Assembly (NCBI GenBank): GCA_033977485.1
Contig: CM066988.1
Location: 8,349,501 to 8,413,500 of the forward strand
Length of the DNA: 64,000 bases
Source of the DNA: Hydrangea macrophylla
Lineage: Eukaryota; Streptophyta; Magnoliopsida; Cornales; Hydrangeaceae
Direction: 5' to 3'
Of the stretch, positions 10,081-21,807 are shown one piece after another. The translations under genes were made by a program, and so were the position numbers. Every line of letters starts with the position of its first letter. Position 1 is the first letter of the stretch. The notes below the pieces were generated by a model. The model did not search any database. It saw only the letters and a program-made list of their open reading frames with translations, and was not told the DNA's origin.

Positions 10081-12455
10081 TTTTTAGGACAAGTCAATTT
10101 CATTCGAAGGTTTATTTCCAATACTGCTGAAAAAACTTTGATTTTTTCTCCTTTGTTGAAATTAAAGGATCATGAAGAATTGAAATGGGAAGATAAACAT
10201 CAGACTACCTTTCAAGCCTTGAAGGACTATTTGGTGAAGCCACCAGTGTTAATGCCTCCAAGGAAAGATAGACCTATGAAGTTATATATTTCAGCAGCAG
10301 AAGCATCGATTGGAGTTTTATTAGCCCAGGACAATGATGATAAGAAAGAGCAAGCTGTGTATTACCTTAGTAGGTTTTTAAATGATGTTGAATGCAAATA
10401 TTCCTTTATGGAAAAATTATGTTTGTATTTGTATTTTGCAGTTATGAAATTAAGATATTATCTTCTTCCTACTGAAGTTTATGTGATTGCTAAGTTTGAT
10501 TTAATCAAATATATGTTGACTCGACCTATTCTGAGAAATAGAATTGGTAAATGGATTCTAGCCTTGTCAGAATTTTGTTTGCTTTATATACCACAAAAAG
10601 CAGTAAAAGGCCAAGCTTTAGCAGATTTTTTGGCTGATCATCCAAATTGCCTCGAAACAGAGAGAAATTATGAAATTGGACAAATAACCATTAGTCCATG
10701 GAAATTATGGTTTGATGGTTCAAAAACTGAATTTGCTGCAGACATTGGTTTTGTCATTGAGTCACCTGAGAAGATCAAAACCAAATATGGCTACAAATTA
10801 GATTCGAATCAATGTACCAACAATCAAGTTGAGTATGAAGCCTTAATAATGGGTCTTGAGACCTTGTTCGATCTTGAAGCTACATTTGTAGATGTATTTG
10901 GAGATTTCCAGTTGGTTATAAATCATATGAATGGGACATACAAATGTATGAGCAGTACATTAAAAATATATTATGACACTACAATGGGTTTATTATCCAA
11001 ATTCGATAATGTGATCCTTCTGCATGTTCCTAGAAGTTTTAATGAAGAAGCCAATGATGTGACTCAGAAGGCCTCTGGATTCAGAACAAATGTTGAAGGT
11101 ATCGAGATGGAGCAAGTTACTTATAGGAAATTATTACCAATATTGGTGGATAGATTACCTTCTGTTGATATCTCAAATGTAGAGATTCATGATGATTGGA
11201 GAAAGCCAATCACAGATTATCTCTCAGGATTTAATGAAAATTCTGATCGAAGTATAAGATTGAAATCTGTCAATTACATCTTATACAGTGGGAAATTATT
11301 CAAAAGAGGAAGTGATGGATTATTACTAGAATGTTTGAGCAACCTCGAAGAAATAGAAGCTATGTCTCAAATTCATGAGGGATTATGTGGAGGCCATCAA
11401 TCTGGGGTTAAAATGAGATGGTTACTTTGAAGGCATAACATTTATTGGCCAACTATTTTAAAAGATTGTATTGAGTTTGCCAAAAGATGTCAAAAATGTC
11501 AAAAGCATGCGCCCTTGAAGCATTTGCCCACTGTTGACCTTTAATATGTGGTAAAACCTTGGCCTTTTAGAGGTTGGGCCATAGATGTAATAGGAAAAAT
11601 CAGTCCTTCTTCTTCGAAGGGTCATGGATTCATTATTTTAGCCACGAATTATTTTACTAAATGGGTAGAAGTAGAACCTATGTAGACTGTGACTCAAACA
11701 ATGGTTGTAAAATTCCTAGAAAATATAATTTATAGATTTGGTATTCCTCAAACCATTGTATCTGACGATGCATCTATATTTGAAGGAGATGTGATTGCAT
11801 TTGCTAATGAATTGGGAATCACAATGTCAAAATCAACCCCATATTATGCTCAATCAAATGGACAGGCTAAAGCCACCAACAGGTCATAAAGGAAAATATG
11901 ACTAAAGTCATAAAAAATAATCCAAGGATATGGCATGAGATTTTGCCAGAAGTTTTATGGGCATATAGGACTTCGAAGCGAACAAGTACATGTGTATCTC
12001 CTTATGCTTTAACTTTTGGACATGAGGCAGTCCTGCCTATGGAGATAAAGATTAATTCTCTTCGAGTTATGAAGCAGAATCAGTTATCTTTGGATGATTA
12101 CCAAACATCCATGGCTATTGAATTGGAAGACATTGATGAAGAGAGAATCAAAGCTCTTAATAATATTTTGATACAGAAAAGAATAGCATCAAGGGGGTAT
12201 AATAAAAAAGTACAACCAAGAACCTTTGATGAAGGAGACTTGGTCTGGAAAACAATGTTGCCTATTGGATCTAAAGATCCAAAATATGGGAAATGGTCCC
12301 CTAAATGGGAAGGTCCATTCCAAATTCATAAGGTTTTCAAATGTGGATTTTACCATTTAAGAAATTTGAATGGATTTGTCCATGTTAGAAAAATCAATGG
12401 TAGGTTTCTTAAGCAGTATTATCCCACTATTTGGGAAGCAAGAAATCTAGAATAA
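10081..12455 (+). pseudogene. Tat-type pol: RT end, RNase H, archaeal-type RNase H, integrase
   Basis: The sequence opens with FLGQVNFIRRF (RT thumb), then RNase H (KLYISAAEASIGVLLAQ near 10280). The second RNase H follows at about 10700-11060, with WFDGSKTEFAADIGFVI and NNQVEYEALI. The integrase zinc finger (H-X-H, C-X2-C) is near 11380-11500. The integrase core has its Asp residues in WAIDVIG (11577) and SDDAS (11761). The third acidic residue is lost: GQAKATN replaces the usual GQAEATN, with Lys at 11869-11871. Stops interrupt the frame at 11428, 11542, 11683 and 11887. The C-terminus runs to 12455. Neither a complete polyprotein nor a working integrase can be made. Confidence 0.88.
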
Positions 12456-12479
12456 GAAATGCAGCATTCAAAATAAGAA

Positions 12480-15400
12480 CATTTATTCCACATTTAAAAT
12501 TAAAATACAAAAACCAGATGTTGGTACATTGCAGAGTCCTATTGGTACAATCTCTAATACCAGTTTATTTATAAATTGGGCCTTCAACCTAAAATTATCC
12601 CAAGACCTAGTATACAATTTTGACTGGCTAAGAATGAATTTTTGCCTTGAAATTGATTCTTGGTTCTTCAAAGGCTTCGATTCAATTTCCGTCTTCTGAG
12701 CCAGCAACTTTGTTTCAGTATTCCCTTGCTTCACCTTCAACTTGGCCAGTTCAGTTTATGCAATTTCGAGCTTCTTTTTAAGTTTATCTACTTTGCTAGA
12801 AAGCTTTTCAATTGCAGTGTTATTCTCACCAAATTCTGCTAACAATTGGTCCATCTCGAGAGTCTTTTCTGTTGTATGCTCCATGTCAACCTCTAGTTTT
12901 TTCCTCTCTTCGATGACCTTTTCTAGTAAAAAGCAATCAAAATGAAAGGTGGACATTAATGCAGAGATGGTTTCCTTGTCAGGAACAGTTATGGATGAAC
13001 TATCCAGTATGAATTGGCACAAAATTTTCATAGCCTTTTGCACTTCTTTGTCCTCGAACACTTCGAAAGAAACCTTACTGAATAGCCTCAATGTGGCAAG
13101 TGCAATTACTGGGTCTATGGAGGGTACTTTTGGCTTACTTTAACCTGTCATCTGTTGGAAAAATTCTTGGACATTGGTCACAGTGGTGTCTCCCATCTTC
13201 AGAACAGATTTCAAACCATCTTTGAAATATGCTGTTTCTTCAGGAGTCAGATTGGGAGGAAGGGATATATGAAATTCCCCAGAACTCGAAACACCAGGAA
13301 TGGGTTGTGGGTCAGTTGAAGTAGATGTTGAAGCAGCTTTAGGGTGAGGACTTGTGCTGATTTTTGAAGGACCAGCCTCAGTTTCAAGAACAGATTCAGT
13401 CTGTTTAATAAAGGATGAACATTTTTATTAAAATGTGTCCATAAGAAAAAAAATCAATACCAGAAAAGTTTAAACAACTTACTATTGGTTGGTACTCAAG
13501 TAATGAAGGTTGAGTACTGGATGGAGGAGATTTTTGAACCTCTGGAATGTCAGAATGTTGAGATGATGGTTCTGAAGTGGTTTGTGATAATTCAGGTTCA
13601 GGTTCCACCTTCGAAAGAGGAATTGCTGGGATGGGAACTTCTTTGATGATTTTTGAACCAACAGATGGTTCAACTGTTGTCTTGGCCTTCTTCTTTCGAG
13701 ATAAGGCAGGGATAGGACTAACATCTTCTTCTCCTTCAGACTCAGCATTCTCTGATGTGGGAGGTGAGCTCTCTGCTGGAAGGATCAATTTCCTTTTTGG
13801 CTTTAAGGGTGGTGGAGCAGGAGTTGAAGTTTTTGAGGTCTTTGAAGAGATTAGAACGTTTGGTTTAGCCTTCGAAGCTCTGGTTGTTGGCGAAAAGCTT
13901 TCTCCAACTGCCACCCCTGTGTTGTAAAATTCAAACAATAATAAATCAGATTTCTTTTCATCATTTAAGAGGAAGAGGATTGAATTAGAAATTTGATTAC
14001 CTGTTTACTTCGAATCAATGTATCTCAAAAGTTGGCATTTGTCCATCTCTACTGACATTAGGTTTTCCCACCAACTTGAAAAAGCAGAAGTGCAAGTTGT
14101 ATAAACTGGCAGAGAAGTAAATTCCAAGTTGCTAACTTTGTTATGATAAACTGCCAATGCAACAGTTATCACTGATTTTGGTACCTTCGAATGAGTTTTG
14201 TAAGCCATAAGTATATTGGCTTGACTCCTGATTGGGAAAGGGATTGACTGAGTGAGCCCAAATTGCCTCGAAGATTGACTGGGAAGATAGAGTTCACCCT
14301 AAGACTTGAAGCTAAGGGCATTCCCAAAGAACAAATCCCTACTGATCAGGAAACTTCCCCATGTAACTTTTAGTTTGAGTGCACTTGCTGCTTTGTCCAA
14401 TATCTGACAAAGCCAATGGGGAGAGAGAGGAGTTTTGTCTTCAGAGTTATAGAGGATAGTGAATGATTGGAACAAATTGTTTGGCCTTATTGCAGGAAGA
14501 TTGAAAAAGAAAGAGAGGGATTCTTTTAAAGTCTTTTCAACACTTGGCAATAAGGCAAAAAATATCCCATAAGCTACAGTGTTGGATAAAGGTCTTAAGT
14601 TATGAATTTCAGGGAAATAAGCATATAGCCATGATTGTAAAATCTAGAAGGGACCACCTTGAGTGTGAATGAAGGGGTCAAAACGTAAATCAGAGAAGGA
14701 TCTGTAGAGAGATCCAAGAACAAATGGGGCTAGGGCTAATCTTCGACCAACAGCCAGAGCTCTGGCAATATTGGAAAATTTGAGGACATCCCTTTGAGAG
14801 GAGGTGCAGAATAGATGCTTCGAAAGTCAGTATAAGAGGAAGCAGTAATATTCTTTATCTGTCACCCCTCTTGATGTTTTTTTGTGGGCAGTTAGGAAAT
14901 TGGTGTACCCTAGTGATTTGGAATTAGTGTTGATAGGGGGACTATCAGATTTAGCCATATAAGGATGAGCATCTTCCCCGTGAGATAAAAACCCTAATAA
15001 GTGACAAATGTCCAAGACAGTTGGACCTATTGGACCAAATCGAAATTGAAAATGATTAAAAATAGGGTTCCAAAAACAGAGAGCTCCAGCTAATAAGTTA
15101 GGGCTTGCTTCGATGGGATATTTGGAAAGGTTAACAGCATGATAAATCCCCGTGGTGATGAGAACTTCTCTTTTGTTCTCTAATCCTGTCTACCCATTCT
15201 GGCCAGTCCTTCGCAGGTTTGGGCCAATGTCGAAACTTCAACTCTAACTTAGGAGTAGGAATCTCTTGTTGGTAAGTCTAGCTTTGCTCTCATAATCTAG
15301 GATAGTAGACATGGAGTTTAAGGCTGGGAGTGCTCAGACAAGGACCTACAGCAATAGAGGGTTCCTGGTTGGGGAAAGTTATAGGAACAAGAATCTCGTG

Positions 15401-15511
15401 GATTAATGAAGTCTCTTGTCCTTTAGCATAGCGGTCTTGTTCATCCCTAATAATCTTTTCAAAATCATCGCAGATCTTTTGAAGCTGAATATTGTCACCA
15501 GATTTTGCCAT
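12480..15511 (-). pseudogene. Antisense plant-mobile-domain gene of the Tat element
   Basis: Read on the minus strand from MAKSGDNIQLQKICDDF (ATG at 15511). Segments in several frames match the aminotransferase-like plant mobile domain: FGPIGPTVLDICHLLGF (about 15030), a WL-SKHLFC stretch interrupted by a stop (about 14830), VLGSLYRSFSDL (14700) and GGPF-ILQSWLYAYFPEI (14640). A further segment, CTSAFSSWWENLMS, is near 14080. It is followed by a Lys/Pro/Ser-rich linker (13405-13938) and a coiled-coil-like tail (12756-13091, with VEMDHT-type heptads). Such proteins are often carried by plant transposons, and their cellular homologues (MAIN/MAIL1) act in the nucleus. At least five stops or frameshifts make this copy dead. 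Introns could explain some breaks, but I cannot show that. Confidence 0.65.
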
Positions 15512-15823
15512 TTTTGGGAACAAAGTGATTAGATTGTAATGAGAACGATGAGTAAAGAAAACAGAGTGCAAAGTGAATAGATTGAAGGCAAAACGAATTT
15601 GTACAAGTCAGAAGGTTTGTCTTCCTTTTGTTTAACTATTTATAGCCTTTGGTGATGTTTGGGAAATGATGCATTTATTGAAAAAAAAAAGCCGTTAGAA
15701 TCGGTTGCTTATTTTTGGACCGTTGTATCAAGGGAAAAGACATACTGGTTCAGAATGAACTAATCAATAGAAACATGAATTTCTTATAATTCATTACATT
15801 GAAAGGAAAAATGTAGTTACAAT

Positions 15824-17320
15824 TCAAAGACATAATTGATAAAAGTGTGGAAACCCATAGGTCACTAAATTGTGGAACATAGCCCAATAATAGGCAAAGT
15901 ACTCTGCTTCTAGTTCTATTTCGAGGCATATGTTCCTGGTTTGTAGAGCTAATTTATCTTCGCTTCGAAAAGTGAGGTAAGCCTTCTTGAGTTGTTCTTC
16001 ATACTGATTTAGCTGTGAATTAATCTTGAATAAGGCTTTGCAAAGACCTCGAAGTTCCTTGGCTAATGAAGTCTTGCCTCGAAGAGATATGCCAACAGCT
16101 TTAGCTTATTCTTTAAGATATGCAATTTGACCTTCGAGGTCAGGTTTTGAGTAGTGAGAAACATTGCTTTCTTCATCAGAACTTCCACAACCATAGATGT
16201 ATTTTTCTTTGAACTCTGAGACTTCATCGAGAAGTGCATTGGGTACTTCCTTAAGACTCTCATAAAGATCCATTAGGTAATTCAAATGATGGACACTTTC
16301 TTGGTGATGGGAATACCATCTTATATGAGAAGACAAGGTTCGAAGGGTGAAATCCACTTGGGTTCGAACAAGGGTTGAAATACTCCATTCATGGCATAAG
16401 ATGTGGAAACTCCATTCAAAATTAATTCGAGCCTTTGAATTTTGTAAAATGGAGAAGGGAAGATGTGAAAAGGCAACCAGAAGCCTTTGGGCTTGGATGA
16501 TCAAGTAGGGAGAAAGTGACAGAATGGGTGGAGTATGTTCGAAAGTGGGACCATGCCTGCATAATTGGTCTAATTTCAAAAAAGGGTCACTAATATCTTC
16601 AGTAGGATCCACCACTTGAACTTTGGTGTCTGGAAAGCCTAGTACAGAATGGTCGAAGAGAAGTACTCTCTCTTCATAATCTTTCTCGAAAAGTTTGCAT
16701 TTAGAAAGGAAAGCTGAGGAATAATGCTCATAAGAAAATTTTTCACGAGATGCCCTTACATATATGTGGATGGGGGGTCTGCCTTGAGGAATTAAGATAT
16801 TACCTCTTTGAATCCTTTCACCAGGAGGACTGGTTGAGGAGATCAACCAGGCATTCAACAGATTTTGTTCTCGGGAAAGTCGGTTAGAGAATGGATAGTA
16901 TGGTTTTATGACTCTACTTCGAATGATACCTTCAGCTTCAGGGTATTCGAAGTTTGGATGAACAACTGAATGCAATGTAATTGGGGTTTCGAGCTTCATG
17001 CCCTTATGATATCCTACCCCTTCACCATGGGAAATAGGTTGTTCCCAAGCAGGGTGGAAGGTTTGGCTATTGTAGATTGATTTTAAAGGGATCAAATTTG
17101 AACTTTGTCCTGAAGAAGAAGCACTTGGTCGGTTTAGCATAGTGTGCCACTTTCCCCACTTCGAATAAGTAAAAGGTTCAGGAGGAACCTCAAGAGGATC
17201 CCAATTAGTTCGGAGAGGAATTTCAGGACGTTTAGTTGACAGCATTACTTCTTCGGGAAGGTCTAAAGGAAAGCTATCACTAACATCAAACGAAGATTGA
17301 GAAGAAGACATGAATAGCAA
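15824..17320 (-). pseudogene. Second antisense ORF of the Tat element, unknown function
   Basis: An open frame of 404 codons runs from ATG at 17320 to a TAA at 16106-16108. The same frame then continues for about 93 more codons to a TGA at 15824, so the ancestral product was about 498 residues. The N-terminus is Ser-rich, then a region rich in aromatic residues and Pro follows, with a charged, Leu-rich C-terminal part after the stop that could form a coiled coil. I recognise no domain. Its position between pol and the 3' LTR, opposite to gag-pol, is like the antisense gene 23 of Grande elements. It lies 200 bp from the LTR, so a minus-strand promoter inside the LTR could drive it. Confidence 0.6.
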
Positions 17321-17499
17321 AGTAGATTCAAAGTGACAAGTAGAGTTGAGAATTCAAGGATTAAGGTAGATGCAGCAGTCTAAGTAAAAATAAGTGAAAG
17401 ATTGGATCTTTTAAATCACGTTGAGAAGGTTACATGAAAGGTTTCAACTGCATAACATGATCTAGCCACGATCACCATTATCTTTTTTGAACCAAAAGA

Positions 17500-17518
17500 A
17501 AAATGGCGCGGGGGGTAA
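17500..17518 (+). other. Polypurine tract of the Tat element
   Basis: The purine run AAAAGAAAAATGG followed by GGGGGG (interrupted by CGC) lies immediately before TGTTTGTGATG. It is in the position of the plus-strand primer upstream of a 3' LTR. Confidence 0.6.
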
Positions 17519-18169
17519 TGTTTGTGATGAAAATATGCAGCCAATGTAAAGGTGCCACGTAGGATACAACGTGGAAGAAAAGTTGACCAAATCAGAAGCA
17601 ACTCAGGAGCAGTTATAACAGTTTGCGGGTTTGTTTTATCAACTGCCAGGGGACACGTGTCAATCATTGTGAGATAACTGAAATGACAAGTGTCAGCATG
17701 AGGATATACCAGATGCGAGAGCAGTTTTTAGTTTGAAAAGAGGAGGGAACATTCAAACAGAGTTGCTGAGAAGCCTCGATGTCTATAATAGAAGGAGTTT
17801 GTGTTCGAAAAGAGATCCTTCGATCAACATCAACATATATCTCTTAATACACTTACTGTATTTCTATCTAGATACTTAACTTTAGAAGTAGAACACTTTC
17901 GAAGTCATCTTCAATGTTAGATTGTAATTTGTTTAATTTAATAAAAGTAGTTTCTTATTTTATTGCTTTCTTTACTGTTTATTTAGGAGTAGTTGTCCTA
18001 GAATAAGTTCGAAGTGCTTCAATTAACTACATCTTTACACGATTAAAGTCCTGTTCAAGGCATCGAACGTCACCACAATTTCCCTGGTGAGGCGCAGTTT
18101 GGATCACACACATTGGCAACTTGCTTGCCTAGCACGCTCGCATACATTTATAAGTTTTCCAATCAAACA
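17519..18169 (+). mobile_element. 3' LTR of the Tat element
   Basis: It begins TGTTTGTGATG after the polypurine tract and ends AATCAAACA, giving 651 bp. The 3' part (GGTGAGG, CTTGCTTGCCT, ACGCTCGCA blocks) is shared with the LTR that ends at 63305, which supports the right boundary. The following five bases are GTCCT; the matching left target copy is lost with the element's 5' end. Confidence 0.7.
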
Positions 18170-18499
18170 GTCCTAGTATTGCATGGTCAACATTGAGCTC
18201 GTTTGATAGATCTCATTTTTTTGATTTCAAAATATCAAAATTTACGAAAAACGAACTTATATAACAAAAGTTATACTGTATTAATTTGAGTGTAAAAGAA
18301 ACTAATAAAATAAATAAAAGTAACATGTCTTCTAATTTTAAAGAGTTTTATTTGAAGGAATATGACCGAATATTCCTATTATAAACATTTCATATGGTAG
18401 CACAATCATTCTTTATAAAGCTACAAACATTTCATAGCTTTGTCAGTGTGGACTCAAAACTCAATATTTGAAGTTTTCTCATAGTTTGTTGGTGAATGT

Positions 18500-18873
18500 G
18501 GACTCAAATCTCAAATATTTGTGGTATTTGTCAAAAGGTTGGACAAATCACGTAGAAAAACTTTTACTGGTCTCTTTCTTCCCAAAAGCCGTGAACTACG
18601 ATCGCTTCTCAGAATCTTCTGAATAATGGATTGTTTTCCACACTCGAAATTTCCCTCCAATTGCTCCACTGTTCGCTGCCCATTGACTGACTCTCTCTCT
18701 CTCTCTCTCGATCTCTCGACATGCACATACATTTGTGTATACATATACATATATATATATATATATGTATATATGTATATTGTTTGAAGCTCTGCAACTG
18801 ACTTTCTTTTGTATAATTCTGTCTCCGTTTCAAAATTTCCGTGCAGCCTCAGCTTTGCCGATACCTTCTCCAG
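18500..18873 (+). promoter_or_regulatory. Possible promoter and 5' UTR exon of the ankyrin gene
   Basis: A pyrimidine-rich stretch with a (CT)n run (18688-18712) is typical of plant 5' UTRs. It is followed by TTCTCCAG at 18873 and GTAATT, a reasonable splice donor. An intron from 18874 to just before 21808 would join it to the first coding exon. This is inference without transcript data. Confidence 0.25.
18686..18780. repeat. CT and AT microsatellites
   Basis: (CT)n at about 18688-18712 and (AT)n with ATGT interruptions at about 18740-18780. Confidence 0.8.
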
Positions 18874-18971
18874 GTAATTCTTGAATATCTATGTTCACTC
18901 TTTTTTTTTTTGCTCGAATGGAAGGTACTTTTGGGGAAATTTGAAGTGTAGGAAGCTTAATCAGTTGTTTG

Positions 18972-19640
18972 GTTGCTGAGAAAATTGGGGACAAAAAGTA
19001 GAAAATTTTCAAGTCTTTCTCATGTATGGTTCTCTAAACCACGGCAAATAGTTTATTTTTTTATTTATATTTTTTTTCCCCCCTTAACTTCTCGTTTTCA
19101 TTATACTTTCATTTCCCCCCCTTGTTGTAGTAGTTTATGAACCGAACACAAAATGCATGAATTAATAACTTTTTTTTTTTTTTGTGAGGGGGGAGTGGGG
19201 GTGGCGTTTGAGAGTATAATCTGCTTGTTGCTTATGCTAATCTGTTTTAGATGATGATTTTGATGAAGTTATAACACCCCATATCAGAATGGTTATTTTG
19301 GTTGCTGAGAAATTGGTGTCACAAAGTAGAAATTTTGAAGTCTTTCTGCTCTATGGTTCTCCAAGCCACTGCAAATGGCATTGGTGAATCTTTTATTTCC
19401 CCAAGGATGTTGGGAAGTTTTTTTTTTTTTTTTTTTAGCAATTTATTGTCAAAAGAACAAAGCATGAGTGTATTAATATCTGTAGAATCATCTTCTTTCT
19501 TTTTTGTAGAATTATCTTCTTTCTTTTTTGTTGCCTTATTGAGACTGTAATGTGCTTCTATTTCATTTTAAACTGTTCTAGATGAGTGTTTTTATTTTTA
19601 TTTTTTATATCCGAAGTTCTAACACCCTAGATCAGTATTA
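18972..19640. repeat. Diverged tandem duplication, period about 329 bp
   Basis: The block starting GTTGCTGAGAAA-TTGG (18972) and running through TATGGTTCTC and ATCAGAATGG recurs at 19301 with numerous differences. Both copies contain long T runs. Confidence 0.7.
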
Positions 19641-19955
19641 GTTAGATTATTTTATTTTGGAAAGGACCCTATTGAATTGCCCACCTGAAGTTCTCAACAC
19701 TTGGTCTCATGAGCATTAAGAGGTATTGTGTCTGGGATCCTGATCTTTGTAACTATTTAGTTTGATCTTCCTATTTTTTTCTGATTTTGATCATGTTAAT
19801 ATTCTATATTTATTATAAATAAATATGATAATCCATTGCTTCACAGATGGTAGAAACTACATTCATGTTAATATCTAACGTGATGGTCAAATGCAGGATA
19901 AGATCTGTATAGTGCTAGATGGTAGGACTATGTGCCCTAACAATCAACCCTTTAA

Positions 19956-20254
19956 GGCTCTGTTTGGTTCATGTATTTAGTGAGGGAAAGGAAAGAAAAG
20001 GAAAGGAATGCACTTTTCCTTTTCGGTTAAGAAGAAGAATAGTGAAGAAAATAGGAAGGAAAAGAAAATTTAGAGAGAAATAAATCAAAAATTTCAAATT
20101 TTGTGAGTCACTTCCCTCCGTTTTTTGTAAGATACAATTATGCTTCGGAATTTTAGTTTTTAAAGTAATTTAAGCATGGAGGAAAATACAGGGGAAACCA
20201 GTATGCCTTCTTATTGTCCTTTTCCTTCTCTAACTCCGCAAACCAAACAGAGCC
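19956..20254. mobile_element. Tourist-like (PIF/Harbinger) MITE, 299 bp
   Basis: The termini GGCTCTGTTTGGTT and AACCAAACAGAGCC are perfect inverted repeats, and the flanks are TAA on both sides (19953-19955, 20255-20257). This is the 3-bp target duplication of the PIF/Harbinger group. The inside is purine-rich then pyrimidine-rich (GGAAAGGAAAG, CTTTTCC). Related copies occur at 35174, 59356 and 60206. Confidence 0.85.
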
Positions 20255-21478
20255 TAAGTGGTTGGCAGTTGGCACCCCCGACATTTTCTCTTGAATCTTT
20301 TCAATCTTCTGGAAACAATAATGCTGCACAGTCAGCTTGTGAACTCTACCTTTTTCGTTCCATTTGTGTCAGCATTTTGGCACATGTGAAGAAATTATTA
20401 AAAAAAGAAAAAGAGGAAAAAGGCATTTTACTGGATAAATAATTGTGGCTCTAAATATCGACCGATAACTTGATGATTGGCTGGGTAATATCCAAACCCT
20501 TCTCGTGGATTTTCTTGGCAAATGTCTAGTGATGTCACAACTCGAGATGACACCCTCTTTCCAACGCAGTATTCAAAACCCAACCACTTGAAGTAGATCT
20601 TCAGGACACTCAAACTCTAGATAGGAGTCCCCTTCTCTTCAAAACCTTTATAGACCTGGCTTTCTTATTCAACCATCGAATGCCAAATAAAATTATGAGT
20701 TAATTAGACTTGATACTTGAGTTTTTCAACAAAAGAAATGAATGTAGTTTCGTACTCGTTCAAGAAATTTTATGCTATGTTAGATGTGGTCAATGAATAC
20801 GACACATTTTTTAAACTTCTAGAAATGAAAAGAGAATAGTGAAATGTTATTGTTTCGACACAAGCGACTGTATAAATTCACATCACATTTTAAGGATATG
20901 TGTTGACTATTATGTGAAATGATATCAAGCTAGTTCGTTATCACTTTTATTGATCATCTAGACTATCTTGTAAATGCTAGATGGTATGTGTTCTTCTAAT
21001 GATGGATTTATCTTGTTATTCTTATCTTATACAAAAAAAACTCGGAAAAATATTTCTTCTTTCAGGAGACCTTATAGTTAGCAACCTTAAAGTATTGCAC
21101 GATTCAAACCGCAATTCAACATTCAAGCCATCTCAAAGGCCTATGAGTTAATTACCTTTACCGCAACGTTAAACTATGGTCTAGATTCTAAGGACTGATT
21201 CCCTTTTTTATGTCTTATTTCTCTGCCTTATAGTGTTGCTACATTCATGCTGAGTTGTTCTTGTTTGCTACTTGTAAATTTTAGTTTTAAAAGACCTTCA
21301 ATTTGATCTCTGTCAATTTGATTTTAGTCATTTTACCATATTGTAAGTTACTCCCGCAAACAATTTGTTGAAATAGGCAGGGTGGGTTGAAATGCTCCAT
21401 GGTTAGTAAGAAAACACGATTTCACTCCTAGTTTGCCATAGTTAATCCACCTTGTAAAATATCTTGGAAGCTTTCAAC

Positions 21479-21693
21479 ATTTTGAGCCTTGATAATGTAT
21501 GAAACTTGTGTTAAAAATTGTTATTTTCTTCATTTTTAACAACTAAACGTGTGGTTTCACATGAATACAATGTGCATATATACTACATTTTGAGCCTTGA
21601 TATTGCATGAAAGTGGTTTTAAAATTGTTATTTTCTTCATTTTAAGCACTAAATGTGTGTTTTTACATGAATACAATCTGTGTATATATACTA
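21479..21693. repeat. Tandem duplication, period 108 bp
   Basis: ATTTTGAGCCTTGATA starts at 21479 and again at 21587. The two copies share TTATTTTCTTCATTTT, ACATGAATACAAT and TATATACTAC. It ends about 115 bp before the first coding exon. Confidence 0.85.
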
Positions 21694-21807
21694 CTAGAAA
21701 AAGAAACATACGAGTCACGATTCGTAAGTTTGGCAAATGGATTCGTGGCTCGGTTCATGATTTGGCAACACTGTTAACAATTAACTTCTCACTTTATATC
21801 TTGAAGA

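Larger units (their letters stand above)
10080..18169 (+). mobile_element. Tat-lineage Ty3/gypsy element, 5' part missing
   Basis: From left to right it contains the end of RT, RNase H, a second (archaeal-type) RNase H, integrase, two antisense genes, a polypurine tract and a 651-bp 3' LTR. A second RNase H is the hallmark of the Tat lineage, and extra genes between pol and the 3' LTR are known there (Grande, Retand). The 5' LTR, gag, protease and RT core are absent. The left edge is fused to an Athila-like gag at 10080. The family is also present at 63 kb, where an LTR with the same 3' end (CAAACA) is followed by a TGGCATGCCCAGTGGGAC primer site. Confidence 0.8.
18170..21807 (+). other. Upstream region of the ankyrin gene
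   Basis: This stretch has no convincing coding sequence. It holds CT and AT microsatellites (18686-18780), a possible 5' UTR exon, two tandem duplications (18972-19640 and 21479-21693) and a Tourist-like MITE (19956-20254). The promoter and any non-coding first exon of the ankyrin gene should lie here. Confidence 0.5.

Noticed and set aside
9997..11430. A 477-codon gene starting at ATG 9997
   Set aside because: The first 28 codons are Athila gag DNA read in the wrong frame; the true content is the inner part of Tat pol.
18165..18180. GTATT as target copy matching the one before 7731
   Set aside because: It is not adjacent to the 3' LTR end (GTCCTA lies between), and the two ends belong to different lineages, so the match is likely chance.
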